From Lutraria lutraria (taxonomy: Eukaryota; Mollusca; Bivalvia; Venerida; Mactridae), in the NCBI GenBank assembly GCA_964023205.1, contig OZ026840.1, forward strand, positions 15,294,454 to 15,358,453: DNA of 64,000 bases. The letters run 5' to 3'. Positions 48,601-57,300 of the stretch are shown here, in pieces; the first letter of the stretch is position 1; every line of letters begins with the position of its first letter. Both the position numbers and the translations under genes were made by a program. The notes below the pieces were generated by a model. That model did not search any database. It was not told the origin of the DNA and saw nothing but the letters and a program-made list of their open reading frames with translations.

Positions 48601-49081
48601 AGGGGTATATCTATTATGTTTCGAGCCCATTTCCAGATCCGGTTCCCGCCTCGTTTTCGTCCCCACCTTCCGACGATTCGTCACCACAATTAACATAGAA
48701 TCCTCAGTCACCCCAATATAGCACAGTCCAAAGAGCAATCGACGGGGCTCAAACCAAAAATTAAACATTCTATTATCATTTTATTGTTAAAGAGCAACTA
48801 CTAGTAGCTGTCTGTCGGTCAATTATTATAATTATTTAGAAAGAGGGGCCGGATTTAGATGATATTCGGAAAAACTGGTTCCGGATAAGGGAGTGAACTT
48901 AAAGTGCTTATTACAGATTATTTTCTATCAGAGCTTTGTTGATTTTGTTTTCATCGTATGATATGGTGTCTTTATTTCCTAAATTCAGAATGTTAGAAAA
49001 TTGAGCACAGATAGTGGCATTCCGCCCACACCTTCACCTACAGTGACGAGTGGTTCATCTATGGTTTGGTCGAAAAAATAA
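33683..49081 (+). CDS. Class I cytokine receptor, gp130/Domeless-like (receptor 1), 15 exons, complete
   Basis: Exons: 33683-33758, 34756-35076, 35910-36030, 36523-36716, 37509-37663, 38297-38465, 38927-39027, 39677-39902, 40341-40489, 41303-41462, 45259-45414, 46170-46316, 47282-47369, 48084-48195, 48989-49081. All junctions are GT-AG and join in phase to 755 residues. Signal peptide 1-20 (KVSSIRLLWTICVCIVNC); Ig-like exon 2; cytokine-binding module with C143-x9-C153-S-W155 in its first half and Y-x-F-x-V...G-F-W-S-N-S (318-335) in the second; three further FN3 domains, each split over two exons; TM at about 664-687; cytoplasmic tail of about 68 residues. This is the gp130 domain order, including phase-1 exon pairs per FN3. 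Family role: single-pass receptor for helical cytokines that signals through JAK/STAT. The tail has one Tyr and no Y-x-x-Q, so it may be a modulatory or ligand-sharing chain rather than a main signaller. Ligand unknown. Confidence 0.9.
33794..33957 (-). mobile_element. MITE family A, degenerate
   Basis: 'tactgtgtaacctcttcaaagcaacaccc' to 'tttggagtggttgcatgtgt'; intron 1 of receptor 1. Confidence 0.5.
34471..34662. repeat. Inverted G/C-rich tracts in receptor 1 intron 1
   Basis: A G-rich tract (34471-34497, ggggggcggggggggtgggc) faces a C-rich tract (34637-34662, ccccccgccccccgggcggg) about 140 bp away. They could pair with each other, or the G-rich one could form a quadruplex. Confidence 0.6.
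34756..35076 (+). other. Receptor 1 exon 2: Ig-like D1
   Basis: One phase-1/phase-1 exon of 107 residues, with the strand pattern VCNGDDVTFRC ... VNFTLRVP ... VKCYYG: the Cys pair of an Ig-like fold and N-glycosylation sequons NET and NFT. It sits ahead of the cytokine-binding module as in gp130. Confidence 0.75.
35646..35885. mobile_element. MITE family E with internal tandem duplication
   Basis: Two head-to-tail copies of an approximately 77-bp block (cacctccgaataaagg ... cattcattgaaaaac ... atcatttagaataaaatta) followed by a third partial one, ending 'cataggtttgattgta'. The clean version with perfect TACAGTCAAACCTGTG termini is at 51387-51543. Receptor 1 intron 2. Confidence 0.6.
35910..36716 (+). 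other. Receptor 1 exons 3-4: first half of the cytokine-binding module
   Basis: Exon 3 carries NFHC-IVENYEKMI-CSW, the diagnostic C-x9-C-x-W of class I receptors. Exon 4 carries the second Cys pair (C-PELKNNGTL-C) and IRVIQEQMCGAS. The internal junction falls in phase 2 inside a Trp codon; domain borders are phase 1. Confidence 0.88.
37509..38465 (+). other. Receptor 1 exons 5-6: second half of the cytokine-binding module (WSXWS-like)
   Basis: Begins VKPHPITNL (membrane-distal hinge), CIRLQWNK in strand B, then YTFSVEQKP and GFWSNS in exon 6. WSxWS is degenerate: the first W-S is kept, the second Trp is gone. Paralogue exons are 63836-63703 and 62373-62205. Confidence 0.88.
37700..37881 (-). 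mobile_element. MITE family A
   Basis: 'taaagtgcaacctctccaaagcaacactc' to 'gttctagagaggttgaacta'; receptor 1 intron 5, 37 nt below the exon 5 donor. Confidence 0.6.
38927..39902 (+). other. Receptor 1 exons 7-8: third FN3 domain
   Basis: PGGYYWDPKECSDGG...VSW | NIDAIDENG...YTVSVSARNEIGMSHKPS. The junction after VSWM is phase 0. ARNEIG is a typical FN3 F-G strand. Confidence 0.85.
40055..40252 (+). repeat. Minisatellite, units of about 14-16 bp (TCCGGTTTTCAGGGG)
   Basis: About 13 units of variable length (ggattccggttttcaggg, gagtccggttttcagg, gggtccggtttccagg) in receptor 1 intron 8, ending about 90 nt before exon 9. Open frames across it are a by-product of the repeat. Confidence 0.85.
40548..40843. 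mobile_element. Two MITE A copies fused head to head
   Basis: 40548-40697 is a plus-oriented copy cut off near its right end at 'gggtgatgcattgg'. It runs straight into a minus-oriented copy that lacks its left end (from 'aacttatgttgttgttgagagg') and ends 'tggaatggttgcacttta'. Receptor 1 intron 9. Confidence 0.65.
40969..41152. mobile_element. MITE-like element, degenerate termini
   Basis: 'tacaatgaaaccttcctacaacggccacc' is roughly inverse to 'ggtgaccgttcatggagattgcactgta'. Receptor 1 intron 9. Confidence 0.5.
41503..41665 (-). repeat. Dispersed 'gaccttgacc'-type repeat, reverse copy
   Basis: 'tatgcccccgtatcgata ... ctgtctgtcagtttgtctgtc ... aaaacgctttcacctacaatcatcaaactt' is the inverse of 1255-1438. 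It starts 41 nt after exon 10. Confidence 0.6.
41766..43062 (+). repeat. 24-bp minisatellite, about 54 units (receptor 1 intron 10)
   Basis: Consensus unit: CTTG[T/C]TCTCTTGTATC followed by CCAATGAA. The main variants are at one spot (ttctc, ctctc, ccctc, ttatc). Because 24 is divisible by 3, several frames on both strands stay open for hundreds of codons (for example repeated CIPMNLFS on plus, GYKRASSL on minus). Units carrying an extra A (tatcccaaatgaac) occur at about 42420 and 42757. The array lies between coding exons 10 and 11, so it is intronic. Confidence 0.95.
43121..43390 (+). mobile_element. tRNA-headed SINE, family 3
   Basis: Head 'tgtggccgagttgttagggtgtccgtcttcggagc', B-box 'aacgttcgaatcccagt', body 'gagaagggattcgggtggta', tail 'cactataataaacaaaacc'. 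Same family as 13457-13722. Confidence 0.65.
44030..44230 (-). repeat. Dispersed 'gaccttgacc'-type repeat
   Basis: 'ttttgaggtcagtaggtcaaaagtcaaggtcat' and the 'tttgccccctttcgaagaac' end; receptor 1 intron 10. Confidence 0.45.
44519..44950 (+). repeat. 42-bp minisatellite, about 9 units plus a degenerate end
   Basis: The unit reads tgtaggacaatgccacattg then taaacaatggttatcaacacgc. The units are very uniform, with single-base variants (tcacat, aatgct, acacac). A diverged tail with the same 'acaatgccacattgtaaa' core is at 44928-44950. Since 42 is a multiple of 3, open frames of 150-177 codons appear on both strands. Receptor 1 intron 10. Confidence 0.95.
45259..46316 (+). other. Receptor 1 exons 11-12: membrane-proximal FN3 domain
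   Basis: NMIVTAGSEDNTLVTSWDKVGC...IAYRVKYC | KEVPSKVSKVVL...YAVQIQGLSAENLTGPLSP. Classic FN3 'TxYxVxVxAxNxxGxxSP' shape with an N-glycosylation sequon (NLT). Confidence 0.88.
45472..45780. mobile_element. MITE family F (TTAAA.CCCATTAGCTTTTTG)
   Basis: Left end 'tttaaatccccattagctttttgg', right end 'caaaaagctaacgggtctttaa'. The body shares 'aagtaggtcttattttacctagaaagatgtcttatcag' with 59205-59525. Receptor 1 intron 11. Confidence 0.65.
46507..46690. mobile_element. MITE-like fold-back
   Basis: Left 'cccacagagggtgatataacgtaat' and right 'aatattacggattatcaccctctgacg' are inverted. Receptor 1 intron 12. Confidence 0.5.
47282..47369 (+). other. Receptor 1 exon 13: transmembrane segment
   Basis: Encodes SLKLEVIIGISCGGLAML and LILAIIGIVCTI before R: one hydrophobic helix after a short juxtamembrane. 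The exon is 88 nt, phase 1 to phase 2, the same as the paralogue's 55820-55733. Confidence 0.92.
47816..48052. mobile_element. MITE family G (GGCGTCACTAGAAACTTACC)
   Basis: Left arm 'tataatcggcgtcactagaaacttaccaccc' is inverse to right arm 'gggtggtacgtttctagtgacgctgagtatata'. It ends 31 nt before exon 14, so it borders the polypyrimidine tract. Confidence 0.7.
48084..49081 (+). other. Receptor 1 exons 14-15: short cytoplasmic tail
   Basis: Exon 14: RLMRRKANKWKKKVGGIQL, then PETLDQDLTKDVYKAPPNL. Exon 15: NVRKLSTDSGIPPTPSPTV, then TSGSSMVWSKK and TAA. The membrane-proximal W-K-K-K...I-Q-L-P may be a weak Box1 analogue; no P-x-P Box1 is seen. There is a single Tyr, three codons before the splice junction region. 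Without splicing at 48195, translation adds one Val and stops at TAA 48199-48201. Confidence 0.75.
48364..48460. repeat. Long hairpin built from a 'tgccgaaaaacg' motif
   Basis: Left arm 48364-48400 and right arm 48422-48460 are inverse with one mismatch and one indel. Each arm itself has two direct copies of tgccgaaaaac, and the loop holds another pair in miniature. Receptor 1 intron 14. Confidence 0.85.
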
Positions 49082-49776
49082 GAACATCTCATTCAGTGCT
49101 TGAATGGACATCATTGATGACACTGCCATGTAAAAAGACTTCAGCCGCCCAATTGCAATCAGAATCCATTCACCTTGGCTTTATTCACCATTATTGGTCC
49201 GTTTTCTCTGCCGCGGCATTAGTAACAGATTCTTCGCTTAGATCTCTAGGAACTTTCTGAACTTGCTCATAATCTGCTTTAGATATGTTATTGCCTACGA
49301 TTTTGTCATCAAGTATGTGCACAGTCTGGAATATTACTGATGAGTAGTTTAACTGTTTTATTATAACATTATTGATAAAAAATGTACAACAAAGACATCT
49401 ACCTTCAATACATGCCTTCTGTGTCCGTATATTTTGCCGTGTGTGGTGCTACTGAAGACTAAAAGTGCAAGCAGTAAGTGTGAATAGACATGTTTTCAGG
49501 GAATTTTGATAAAAAAAGTACTCCATGTGTAATGGACGCATATATTACTGTGATAATGTTCATGGTGGTGCCTTTAATCTCGCTGTAAGGGCGACATATC
49601 GACACAGCTCCTACATATCGTATACTTTGAAATACGTAAAAATATCAGGTACCCGGATACAAATGTATTCCCAAACGAAGGGGTCTTCTTAGAAATGTAA
49701 CTTTTGAAGTTTTTGTTGTTTTTAGTAAACCACAAATGTGTTCATGTGACTTAACTCCTGATGTTAGAAAATAATA

Positions 49777-49987
49777 TACTGTGGAATCATTAATTTTCGT
49801 TGGGGATTTAATTTCGTGGATTTCGTGGGTCGACTCATCCACGAAATCAAATCCCCATGAATTCAAATGTGGAGACAAAGCATTTCTTTTCAAAAAACAG
49901 AATCCACGAATTTATGTCCCCACGAAATAGCCATTTTAATAAAAACCACGAAAATTGAATCCAACGAAAATTAATGATTTCACAGTA
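49777..49987. mobile_element. MITE family B, intact
   Basis: TACTGTGGAATCATTAATTT ... inverse, TA at both ends, 211 bp like the copy at 13189-13399 but with the body inverted. Confidence 0.75.
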
Positions 49988-50935
49988 TATCTTAGCTAAA
50001 TGAGATACTGCATGTAACAATAAACCTAACATAAATAATATGTTCTACAAATCTGAAGACCCAAGTATAAATGCTGTGATAAAATAACTATATTCAAATC
50101 TTCGTTAAATGTTATGTCAATATACTTATTCGCACACAGCTTCTATACACGTTTAGCTACTTTCACATGAAAGTAATTTTCAGATTTTGGTGAAATCATA
50201 CAATTGTGCTCTGGTCCCTTTGAAGAAGATGTATATCTCTTGATTACATAGACAATAATTTATGTGTAATATGTTCTTTAAACTTGTGTCTAATATGCAT
50301 ACAACAAATGGCGCGCGCATGCACCTAAACATTCCGAATTCTGCGCGGAAGAAATTTCGTCGCATGTTCATGTATATAATTGTTCATCTGTATTTCTTTT
50401 CTTAAGTACTTTATTTTGTTTGAGTGTAACGATATATCGATGCATTGGAATTTCATCGATATTTACTGTTGCTTTTGATGTAACACAAAATTTAAGCGCT
50501 CCTCCGAATTCTGACGTAAATTTCATTAACTGTTAATCAGTCAGACTGATTTAAAGTTTAGTCGTCTGGCGGACATGAGCACTACAAGCGGTCCCAAGGC
50601 TCGTCCTTTCATCGCCTCAGTGAGATCTATCCACCTATAAAGTTTTATGTCGCTACCTTTTAAAGTTTTTTTGCAGACGACACAATAGCTCAACGATTTC
50701 ATCGAAAAGACCCGTGTTAATAATTAAAGCATGACATATCAGATACATTGACCTCACTCATTGACCAGTTTGAAGGGCAACTCCGCATTGTTTTTTCATT
50801 ACATTAGTGTATCGCCAAACATGTCACAATATGTTAAATGTATTGCAATATAACGCAATACATATTTAACTGTATCGCTCAACTCATATTTTTGTGTTTA
50901 ATTATAATGTATGATCATAGTAGAACATGGTTTAA

Positions 50936-51179
50936 AGACGTTTGCAACATTCGCTACATTTTATCACATAGACATATAGACAACATGAAAACTGATCGAT
51001 AGAATTTTTTAAAACTTTGCATGATCGTAGCATATGATAACAGAAACATTTTAAGCGAATAAAAGTTGGGGGTCACTGATTTCGTTTTTGAGTTATCTGC
51101 CTTTGATTTTTTGCTTACTTGGGGTAATTTCAAGGGCAGAAATGTGAAAACTTTAGCGAACGGTAGTAAACGTCTTTAA
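50936..51179. mobile_element. MITE family C
   Basis: Termini 'aaagacgtttgcaacattcg' and 'cggtagtaaacgtcttt' are inverse; the body has 'catgatcgtagcatatgataacag' and 'gtttttgagttatctgcc'. Confidence 0.65.
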
Positions 51180-51386
51180 GTGAATTCTTTGGACCCGAAT
51201 AATTACATTGTATTTTATCACATCCATATTTCATTTTAACAAAGAAGTGCGTAATCAGTGTGGGGGGGGGCAGGTTCTTGGCACTGTATCCGAATCTTCT
51301 CTGTATCCGAATCTTCTCTATATCCGAGTTAACTCTGACCGTGTTCTACTGTATACTTGATAATGTATAATGCATTTAAATATACA

Positions 51387-51543
51387 GTCAAACCTGTGTT
51401 AGCGGCCATCTCCGGATAAAGGCCACCCTGTGAAGGTCATTCTTTTAAAAAGAGTTATTGGTTATTTGGAACGAAATGACCTCCGAATAAAGGCCACATT
51501 TCGTCTTTCCCATGGATGGCCTTTGTCCACAGGTTTGACTGTA
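51387..51543. mobile_element. MITE family E, clean copy
   Basis: 157 bp with perfect 16-bp termini TACAGTCAAACCTGTG / CACAGGTTTGACTGTA, TA at each edge and 'cctccgaataaaggccac' inside. Confidence 0.8.
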
Positions 51544-51659
51544 AATATTAAAGTTACAGAAAATTATTGTCATGCAATGAGTCTTTTGTAACCTGTTTTA
51601 ATATTTTGTATGAATAAAATTATTTTTTTTACCAATAATTCTTCAGTTTTCATTCAAAA

Positions 51660-52138
51660 CTAGAAGCCCAAGGGCAACATGTCGAGCCCCTGTCTAGCCA
51701 GCTTGTGATCTTGACCTTTGAACTACAAGTATGGGTGATATTCATGACACATCATTTCATTGAAGTAAACTTTTTTACCAATCTATTTAAAAATCCTTGA
51801 ATGCAAACAGAAGTTACAGTCAAGACAGTGAAAATATATTTGACCGAATGTGTAATCTTGACCTTTGACCTATGAAAATCTATCTGGGTGTTGCTCAAGA
51901 CACATGGTCTCATTGTATTATGGCAAGTCATTTTCAAATAATTCAATGCATAAGGGAGACACAGCCCTGACAAGGTGTATAATTGTTATTTTTTATGGTT
52001 GACCTCTAAGTGTGACCTTGACCTTTGAGCTAGAGACCTGGATCTTGCGCACTGCACACCGTGTCATGGTGTTTAACAATTATGCCAAGTTATTTTAAAA
52101 AGTGTCAATGCATAAGGGAGATACAGCCCGGACAAGGA
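51660..52138 (+). repeat. Tandem 'gaccttgacctttga' repeat block
   Basis: The core gaccttgacctttga (or near variants) recurs at about 51709, 51856 and 52014, with 'caatgcataagggaga(g/t)acagccc' after two of them; spacing is about 150 bp. Confidence 0.6.
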
Positions 52139-52186
52139 TCCTCCCTTCCTCCCTCCCTCCCTCACTCACTCACTCACTCACTCACG
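52139..52186 (+). repeat. (CTCC)n(CTCA)n microsatellite
   Basis: cctcccttcctccctccctc followed by repeated actc. Confidence 0.9.
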
Positions 52187-52244
52187 CTATGACAGCCTCA
52201 ATGAAAACAAAAACGCCAGTAAAGTATTTTTCCTTACACACTAC

Positions 52245-52412
52245 TACAGTACAACCTCTCTTGAGCAACAACCTCTCTTCAACAACAGCATGATTTTTTT
52301 CCAACTGCATGATTTAATCATTATTTTAACCTCTCTAGAGCAAAACCTTTAAACAACAACATAGTGTTGCTACTCCCAAAGGATGTTGATTTGGAGCTAG
52401 GTTGCACTGTAT
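52245..52412 (+). mobile_element. MITE family A
   Basis: 'tacagtacaacctctcttgagcaac' to 'ggagctaggttgcactgta'; left-end 'gagcggccct' part deleted. Confidence 0.65.
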
Positions 52413-52617
52413 ATTATCATATATGTACTGTTATTGGCAAAAATTTTACACTGCGTTAAGGATACTTTTGCGATGGAGCCACTAGAATTGATTCAATCGA
52501 AGACATTTTGGGAACTTAGATTTTCAGATGTTATATTTCTCTTAATTTTTATTTGTAAATCGACAGTCGTATAACAAATGTAAAGCCTAGATATATATCA
52601 TATATCATATCAAGCTG

Positions 52618-52810
52618 CCAAGAGCATCCGAGGTTAGGGGACTCCGGGGTCGAGTGTTCATGGTCTCTGACCAGTCATCACTAGCCTCTTGCCTCTGTGA
52701 GTTCGAATCCCAAGAAGGACTAGAAAACTTGCCACATGTGAGAAAGACGTCCATCTAGCTAACGGCTGGTCCGTGGTTCTACCCGGAGTACGCCTGGAAT
52801 ACTCCTACAC
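52618..52810 (+). mobile_element. Possible SINE remnant
   Basis: A tRNA-like A-box region is weak, but a B-box-like 'gtgagttcgaatcccaag' lies at 52697, followed by 'gaaaacttgccacatgtgag'. Low confidence. Confidence 0.35.
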
Positions 52811-53228
52811 TGTTCCAAACCATCTAAAAAAGTCGCAACTTGACCCTGAATGTTGGAGCCATTTTGCCCACCCCCCGTTCCAAACAACCAAACAATGCCG
52901 TTCAAATCCTTTCATTAACAATATATTATATGGTACCAAACAATATAAGGCTAACCCGCAAGTTATGTATAGTACATACAATAAACAAAAATATAAAGTT
53001 TATTCATTTCATAAACAGTACAGTACAATGCAATGCAAATATACAAAGCTAAAAAAATAACATCCTGAATTCAAATCATGGACAAGTTATCATAGACTAT
53101 GAAATTAATATTATTATGCATTTCATAAAATAAATTAAATATACACACCGGTCATACTACATGCATCATACTGACACATCAATGTAAGTTAATTCACGTA
53201 CCGAGCACACAAACGTCACGATCATTAT

Positions 53229-53432
53229 ATGTTATCAAAAGCCATATCCAAATATGAACTCCAAAAAGTAGTGTCACTCGAGCTCAACACAATTGTAAGA
53301 GAGCGGGTATACAGTGTGGGGAATCTACGTGACCTAGTGACGTCACAATGTATATATAATCTGGATGCGGTTGACAATCTACCCGAGAATGTAATTGAAG
53401 ACATTTCATCTACGGTCAATTTTGGAAGCTAA
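53229..53432 (+). CDS. Short open frame, possible exon or gene fragment
   Basis: 67 codons from ATG (MLSKAISKYELQKVVS...) with balanced amino-acid use and leucine-rich helical character (NLRDLVTSQCIYNLDAVDNL). The frame is open 13 codons further upstream. There is no clear splice acceptor or partner exon, and I do not recognise it. It could be a captured fragment of a helical-repeat protein or chance. Confidence 0.25.
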   Translation: MLSKAISKYELQKVVSLELNTIVRERVYSVGNLRDLVTSQCIYNLDAVDNLPENVIEDISSTVNFGS

Positions 53433-53439
53433 AAATAGT

Positions 53440-53620
53440 TCAGATGACCACAGCCAGCACTAGCTCGGCGCGCATGAATTTTGATGCGGACCAAAGTACT
53501 ATACGTTGTCTACATCCGCCATGCAAATACTAAACTAGTTCCCGTTCCATGTTGTACATAATGCACGTCTATGAAAGCTCAGTTTATTCCCATTGGCACT
53601 TTCAGTACTTTGTTTTATGT
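53440..53620 (+). repeat. Dispersed repeat R
   Basis: Best-preserved copy: gcgcgcatgaattttgatgcgg, ccgccatgcaaatactaaactagttcccgttcc, ggcactttcagtactttg. Confidence 0.55.
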
Positions 53621-53743
53621 ATTACCTTTTATAAACTAAAATTGTGTCCGTTCTAAACGAATGCCTTCGCTATGTATTGTGAAGACCCAAAACTGTATGA
53701 TATGAGTAATGGTATTTGGCAAATAAAATGAATATGAGCAATC

Positions 53744-54068
53744 AATCGTAACTCCTCGGGCATTTCCGTAACTCAGAAATACGCCTCATATACATAAGTG
53801 TAGGATTACAAAGTTTGGTTATGCGGTTTCCGCGCTCACTATTTTTTCAACACATGGTACTCGTTTTCAAGAATCATTATCAGAATTACAGACTTTCAAA
53901 CGTGTTTATCATTCGAGATTGATAAAATGGGCATTAAATCCCCATTGAAAGAGACACGTGGTTTCTATCGATGAAAAGAAGTTCGTTAACAAGAAAAACA
54001 AAATGGTGGCCTGCCTATTATGTCCGAGACACTTTACATTAGACAAACGCCGAGGAGTTCCAATTGTG
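53744..54068. mobile_element. MITE family D
   Basis: 'cgtaactcctcgggcatttccgtaactcagaaatacgcc' ... 'cattagacaaacgccgaggagttcc'; the short inverted ends GTAACTCCTCGG / CCGAGGAGTTCC fit a TIR element. Paired with 60903-61222. Confidence 0.55.
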
Positions 54069-54371
54069 TGAGCAATAATTCAAAGGGCCACTGGTGATTT
54101 TGACATTCGCGTAAGCGACACGTTTCATTCACGTCGTCTCCTCAGTATGATCATTTTTAGCCGAATATTTTCTAAATCCAATTATTGATGTCCCGTAATG
54201 AGCCGGACGCAAATTCCGAACACACTCATACACACATGGACATCGGAAACACTGTGTCCCGATCCCAGTTAATAATCTTTGTGACATAAAATGTAATGCC
54301 TTGATTATGGAAAATTTCACTGACATTGAACACATTTTTAAACAAAATTGAGCACCTTGTATTGTCCCAGA

Positions 54372-57300
54372 TCACGTGCTACTAGTATCTTCTGTACATG
54401 TAGGAGTGGGTGTCGATGGAACCCCACTGTCCGTGTTAAGTTCTCCCTCACTCTGTAAAATATGCGACAAAAACAATATTGTAAACTATTTAAAGGAAGG
54501 GTACAGTGCAACCTCTCCAAATCAACACCCTTTGGAAGCGGCAAAACTATGTCATTGTTGAGAGGTTGTTGCTCTGAAGAGGTTAAATCGTGCAGTGGGA
54601 AAATCATGATGCTGTTGAAGGGAGGTTGTTGCTCAAGAGAGGGCCGCTCTGGAGAGGTTGTACTGTATATTACATTGAAATATACATTATAGACACGAGA
54701 AAGGGACCGAAATTCGTCCCCAAATAGTCTCCTTGTTAGCACTGTATGTATACGGAGTCTTACACATGCAGCACAAAACAGTAAGAAGAAGCTTTGTCAA
54801 ATGCCACAAGATTTTCAGCATACATAATGGACATGGTGTCAATAGAAAGGTGTGAAGACTAATGGCACCTTAACAGTTTGCCAGTCCATTAATTAGCAAA
54901 TGCCAAGTGTCAATTCAAGTTTGATATCTGTCGCGTATTGTGTAATGTTTGACACGTGAGAGTAAATTATCTGTTTTTAGTTTATTTTTTTAGGAAAACG
55001 ACAGTAAAAGATAAGGCATGTTTTTTCAAAAATCAAAATCCTCAAATTCAATTACCATACGTCCCCACGAAATAGCCATTTTAGTAAAAAACACGAAAAT
55101 TGAGCCCAACAAAAATAAATGAAACCACAGAGTAAATGAGAAGTTGCGAACGAATAACATTTGCTGTAATACAAGTTTTTTGTTTGAAGCACTATAATCA
55201 TTCTATGTGCAAATTAAAGAGAATAAAATATATAAGGTACCAGGTAAGATGGTGTTAATTCGAAGTCCAAGTTTTCAGGTAGATCTATTTTCACTCCGCC
55301 TAACTTTTTCTTCCATTGCAAAACTCTTTCTCTTAATGTCCTATTAAATAAAATAATTACATGTAAATAATAAAAATATAAATATTTCTTAAAATAAATA
55401 TGAAATAGATAATAAAAAATATGTAAACGATCAAAAATAAATAAAAGGGAAAGCATAGAAAAACTTTAGATTTCAATCAAATATTACGTTAACCTAATTA
55501 GAAATAAACACTGGGGGACAAATGTCCTACCCACCATTTCTACTGGGGGGGGGGGGGGGGGGGGCAAACGTCAACATGACAATCTTTTCATTGGGAGGCT
55601 AATGTCCTACACTTGGATGAAACACCATATACCGTAAGACACAGTTAAAGCAGAGTCCAGGTTATCTGCAAAATAACTTCATTATATCCAAGTTGATCAT
55701 TAAAGGGTTTACTATGTACAAAATGTACTTACCTAAGAGAACACATAATTCCAACAGTAGCCATGACAACCGCAGCAAACACACCAATGGATATACCAAT
55801 AACTTGACCCAGTTTCAAACCTGAAATTTCTTTGAAATTAATTTCTATATCAAGATAATGGAGGATTGATTTTATCGTAAAAACAGGACTCAATTGCATA
55901 ACATAAATGATAATAGACGTAATATAGATCTTACTTTTGTTTTTTGGTGTTCCTGACACGACCGGGCTGTATGGTCCTGTGAGGTTTTGTGCAGAAATTC
56001 CCTGTATCTGAACAGTATATTCTTCATCTTCTATTAGGTCATGTAACACCACTCTTGATTTATTTGATGTTACCTCTTTAACTGTGAAAAATTCAACAAT
56101 CGTATAAAACAGACAGCCAAGTGATGGTACGACATGCATTTACCTATTCAAAGTTGTAAAAGATGATCGCCACAGCTTGCTACAGTTTTCACAAAGACAT
56201 ATAGGCGGAATGAAAAACAGTTACATAGAATTTTATGTAAACTTTGCACGATCATAGCATATGATAACAGAAACATTTTAAGCGAAACAAAAAATGATGG
56301 TCTCTGATTTCATTTTTGAGTTAGGCGAATTCATGATGTTCTATATAATATTATATAATGTTTTCATATGTTCAACCTACGTTTTGTTCGAATGAGATAA
56401 GAATCAAAATAAATTATTTTATTAGATCACGTTATGAACTTGGGTTTATCTGTGTTCGAGTGGCTAATGTCACTAATTCTGGTAATCACTAGACTCTGTT
56501 CGCTGAGAGTTCGCATCTTATCCATGATCAGTAAACTACCACACCATGGAAACTGCCGAGATAGCGTACGGAAGGACAGTACATGTGTAGTTCTATCTGT
56601 ATGTCAATGCCAATATGGGGTTTTCTCTATTGCCCCGGCTGGAGGTGCGACGTTAGCCCCTCCCACTAAATACATGAATATGAATAAACATGACTAATTA
56701 GTGTGGGTAACTTACTTGAGCATTTTCCCTTATTTACATTGCAATATTTCACCCTGTAAGCCCTTATTATTGGCTCTCCAGATCGGCATTCCATTTTTTC
56801 CCACGTCACTTCCAAAGTATTGTCTTCTAACCCTGTTGCCACAATCACGTTATTTGGGTATACTTTAGAGGCTAAAACAGTGACGGTTAATTTGTTAAAT
56901 TAATAGCCATTGAATTCTCACTATGTTCGAGTATATTTAATTAAGTATTTTCGTAGCATTTGTTTTGTAAAGTCTGTTTCTGGGTGGTGTTGAGCTTGTC
57001 TGGTGTTGTGTTGTGAGGAATTATTGTAAAGCATCTTAGTTGGCGAGTGGTGTTTCCTAAAAAATCATTTATAATGCTGCCATTTAGTTTGGGACAAAAA
57101 TGTATTTATTTTGCCATGTTAATACATTTTGTATAAGAAAACACAATGCAGTAGAGCATGGTAGTCGTGAATTGCTAGCAGCCCCTTTTTAAGGTTTTGG
57201 GGAAGGGTGGCGGGGCCTTTTTCGAGGGGAATTTTGCGTCAAAAAATAGGCAAATTGGGGGAAAATACAAAGCAAACAAGCACAGTGTAAAAATGTTGGA

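Larger units (their letters stand above)
49082..54371. other. Region between the two convergent receptor genes
   Basis: It must contain both 3' UTRs. I see AATAAA on plus at about 50019 and 51613 but cannot say which is used. It also holds MITE B, MITE C, MITE E, a 'gaccttgacc' tandem block, a CTCC/CTCA microsatellite, MITE A, a SINE-like block at 52618-52810, repeat R, MITE D and one short open frame at 53229-53432. Confidence 0.6.

Noticed and set aside
49082..49260. ORF following the receptor 1 stop (49066-49260)
   Set aside because: Overlaps the receptor 1 terminal exon in another frame and lies in its 3' UTR; no family match.
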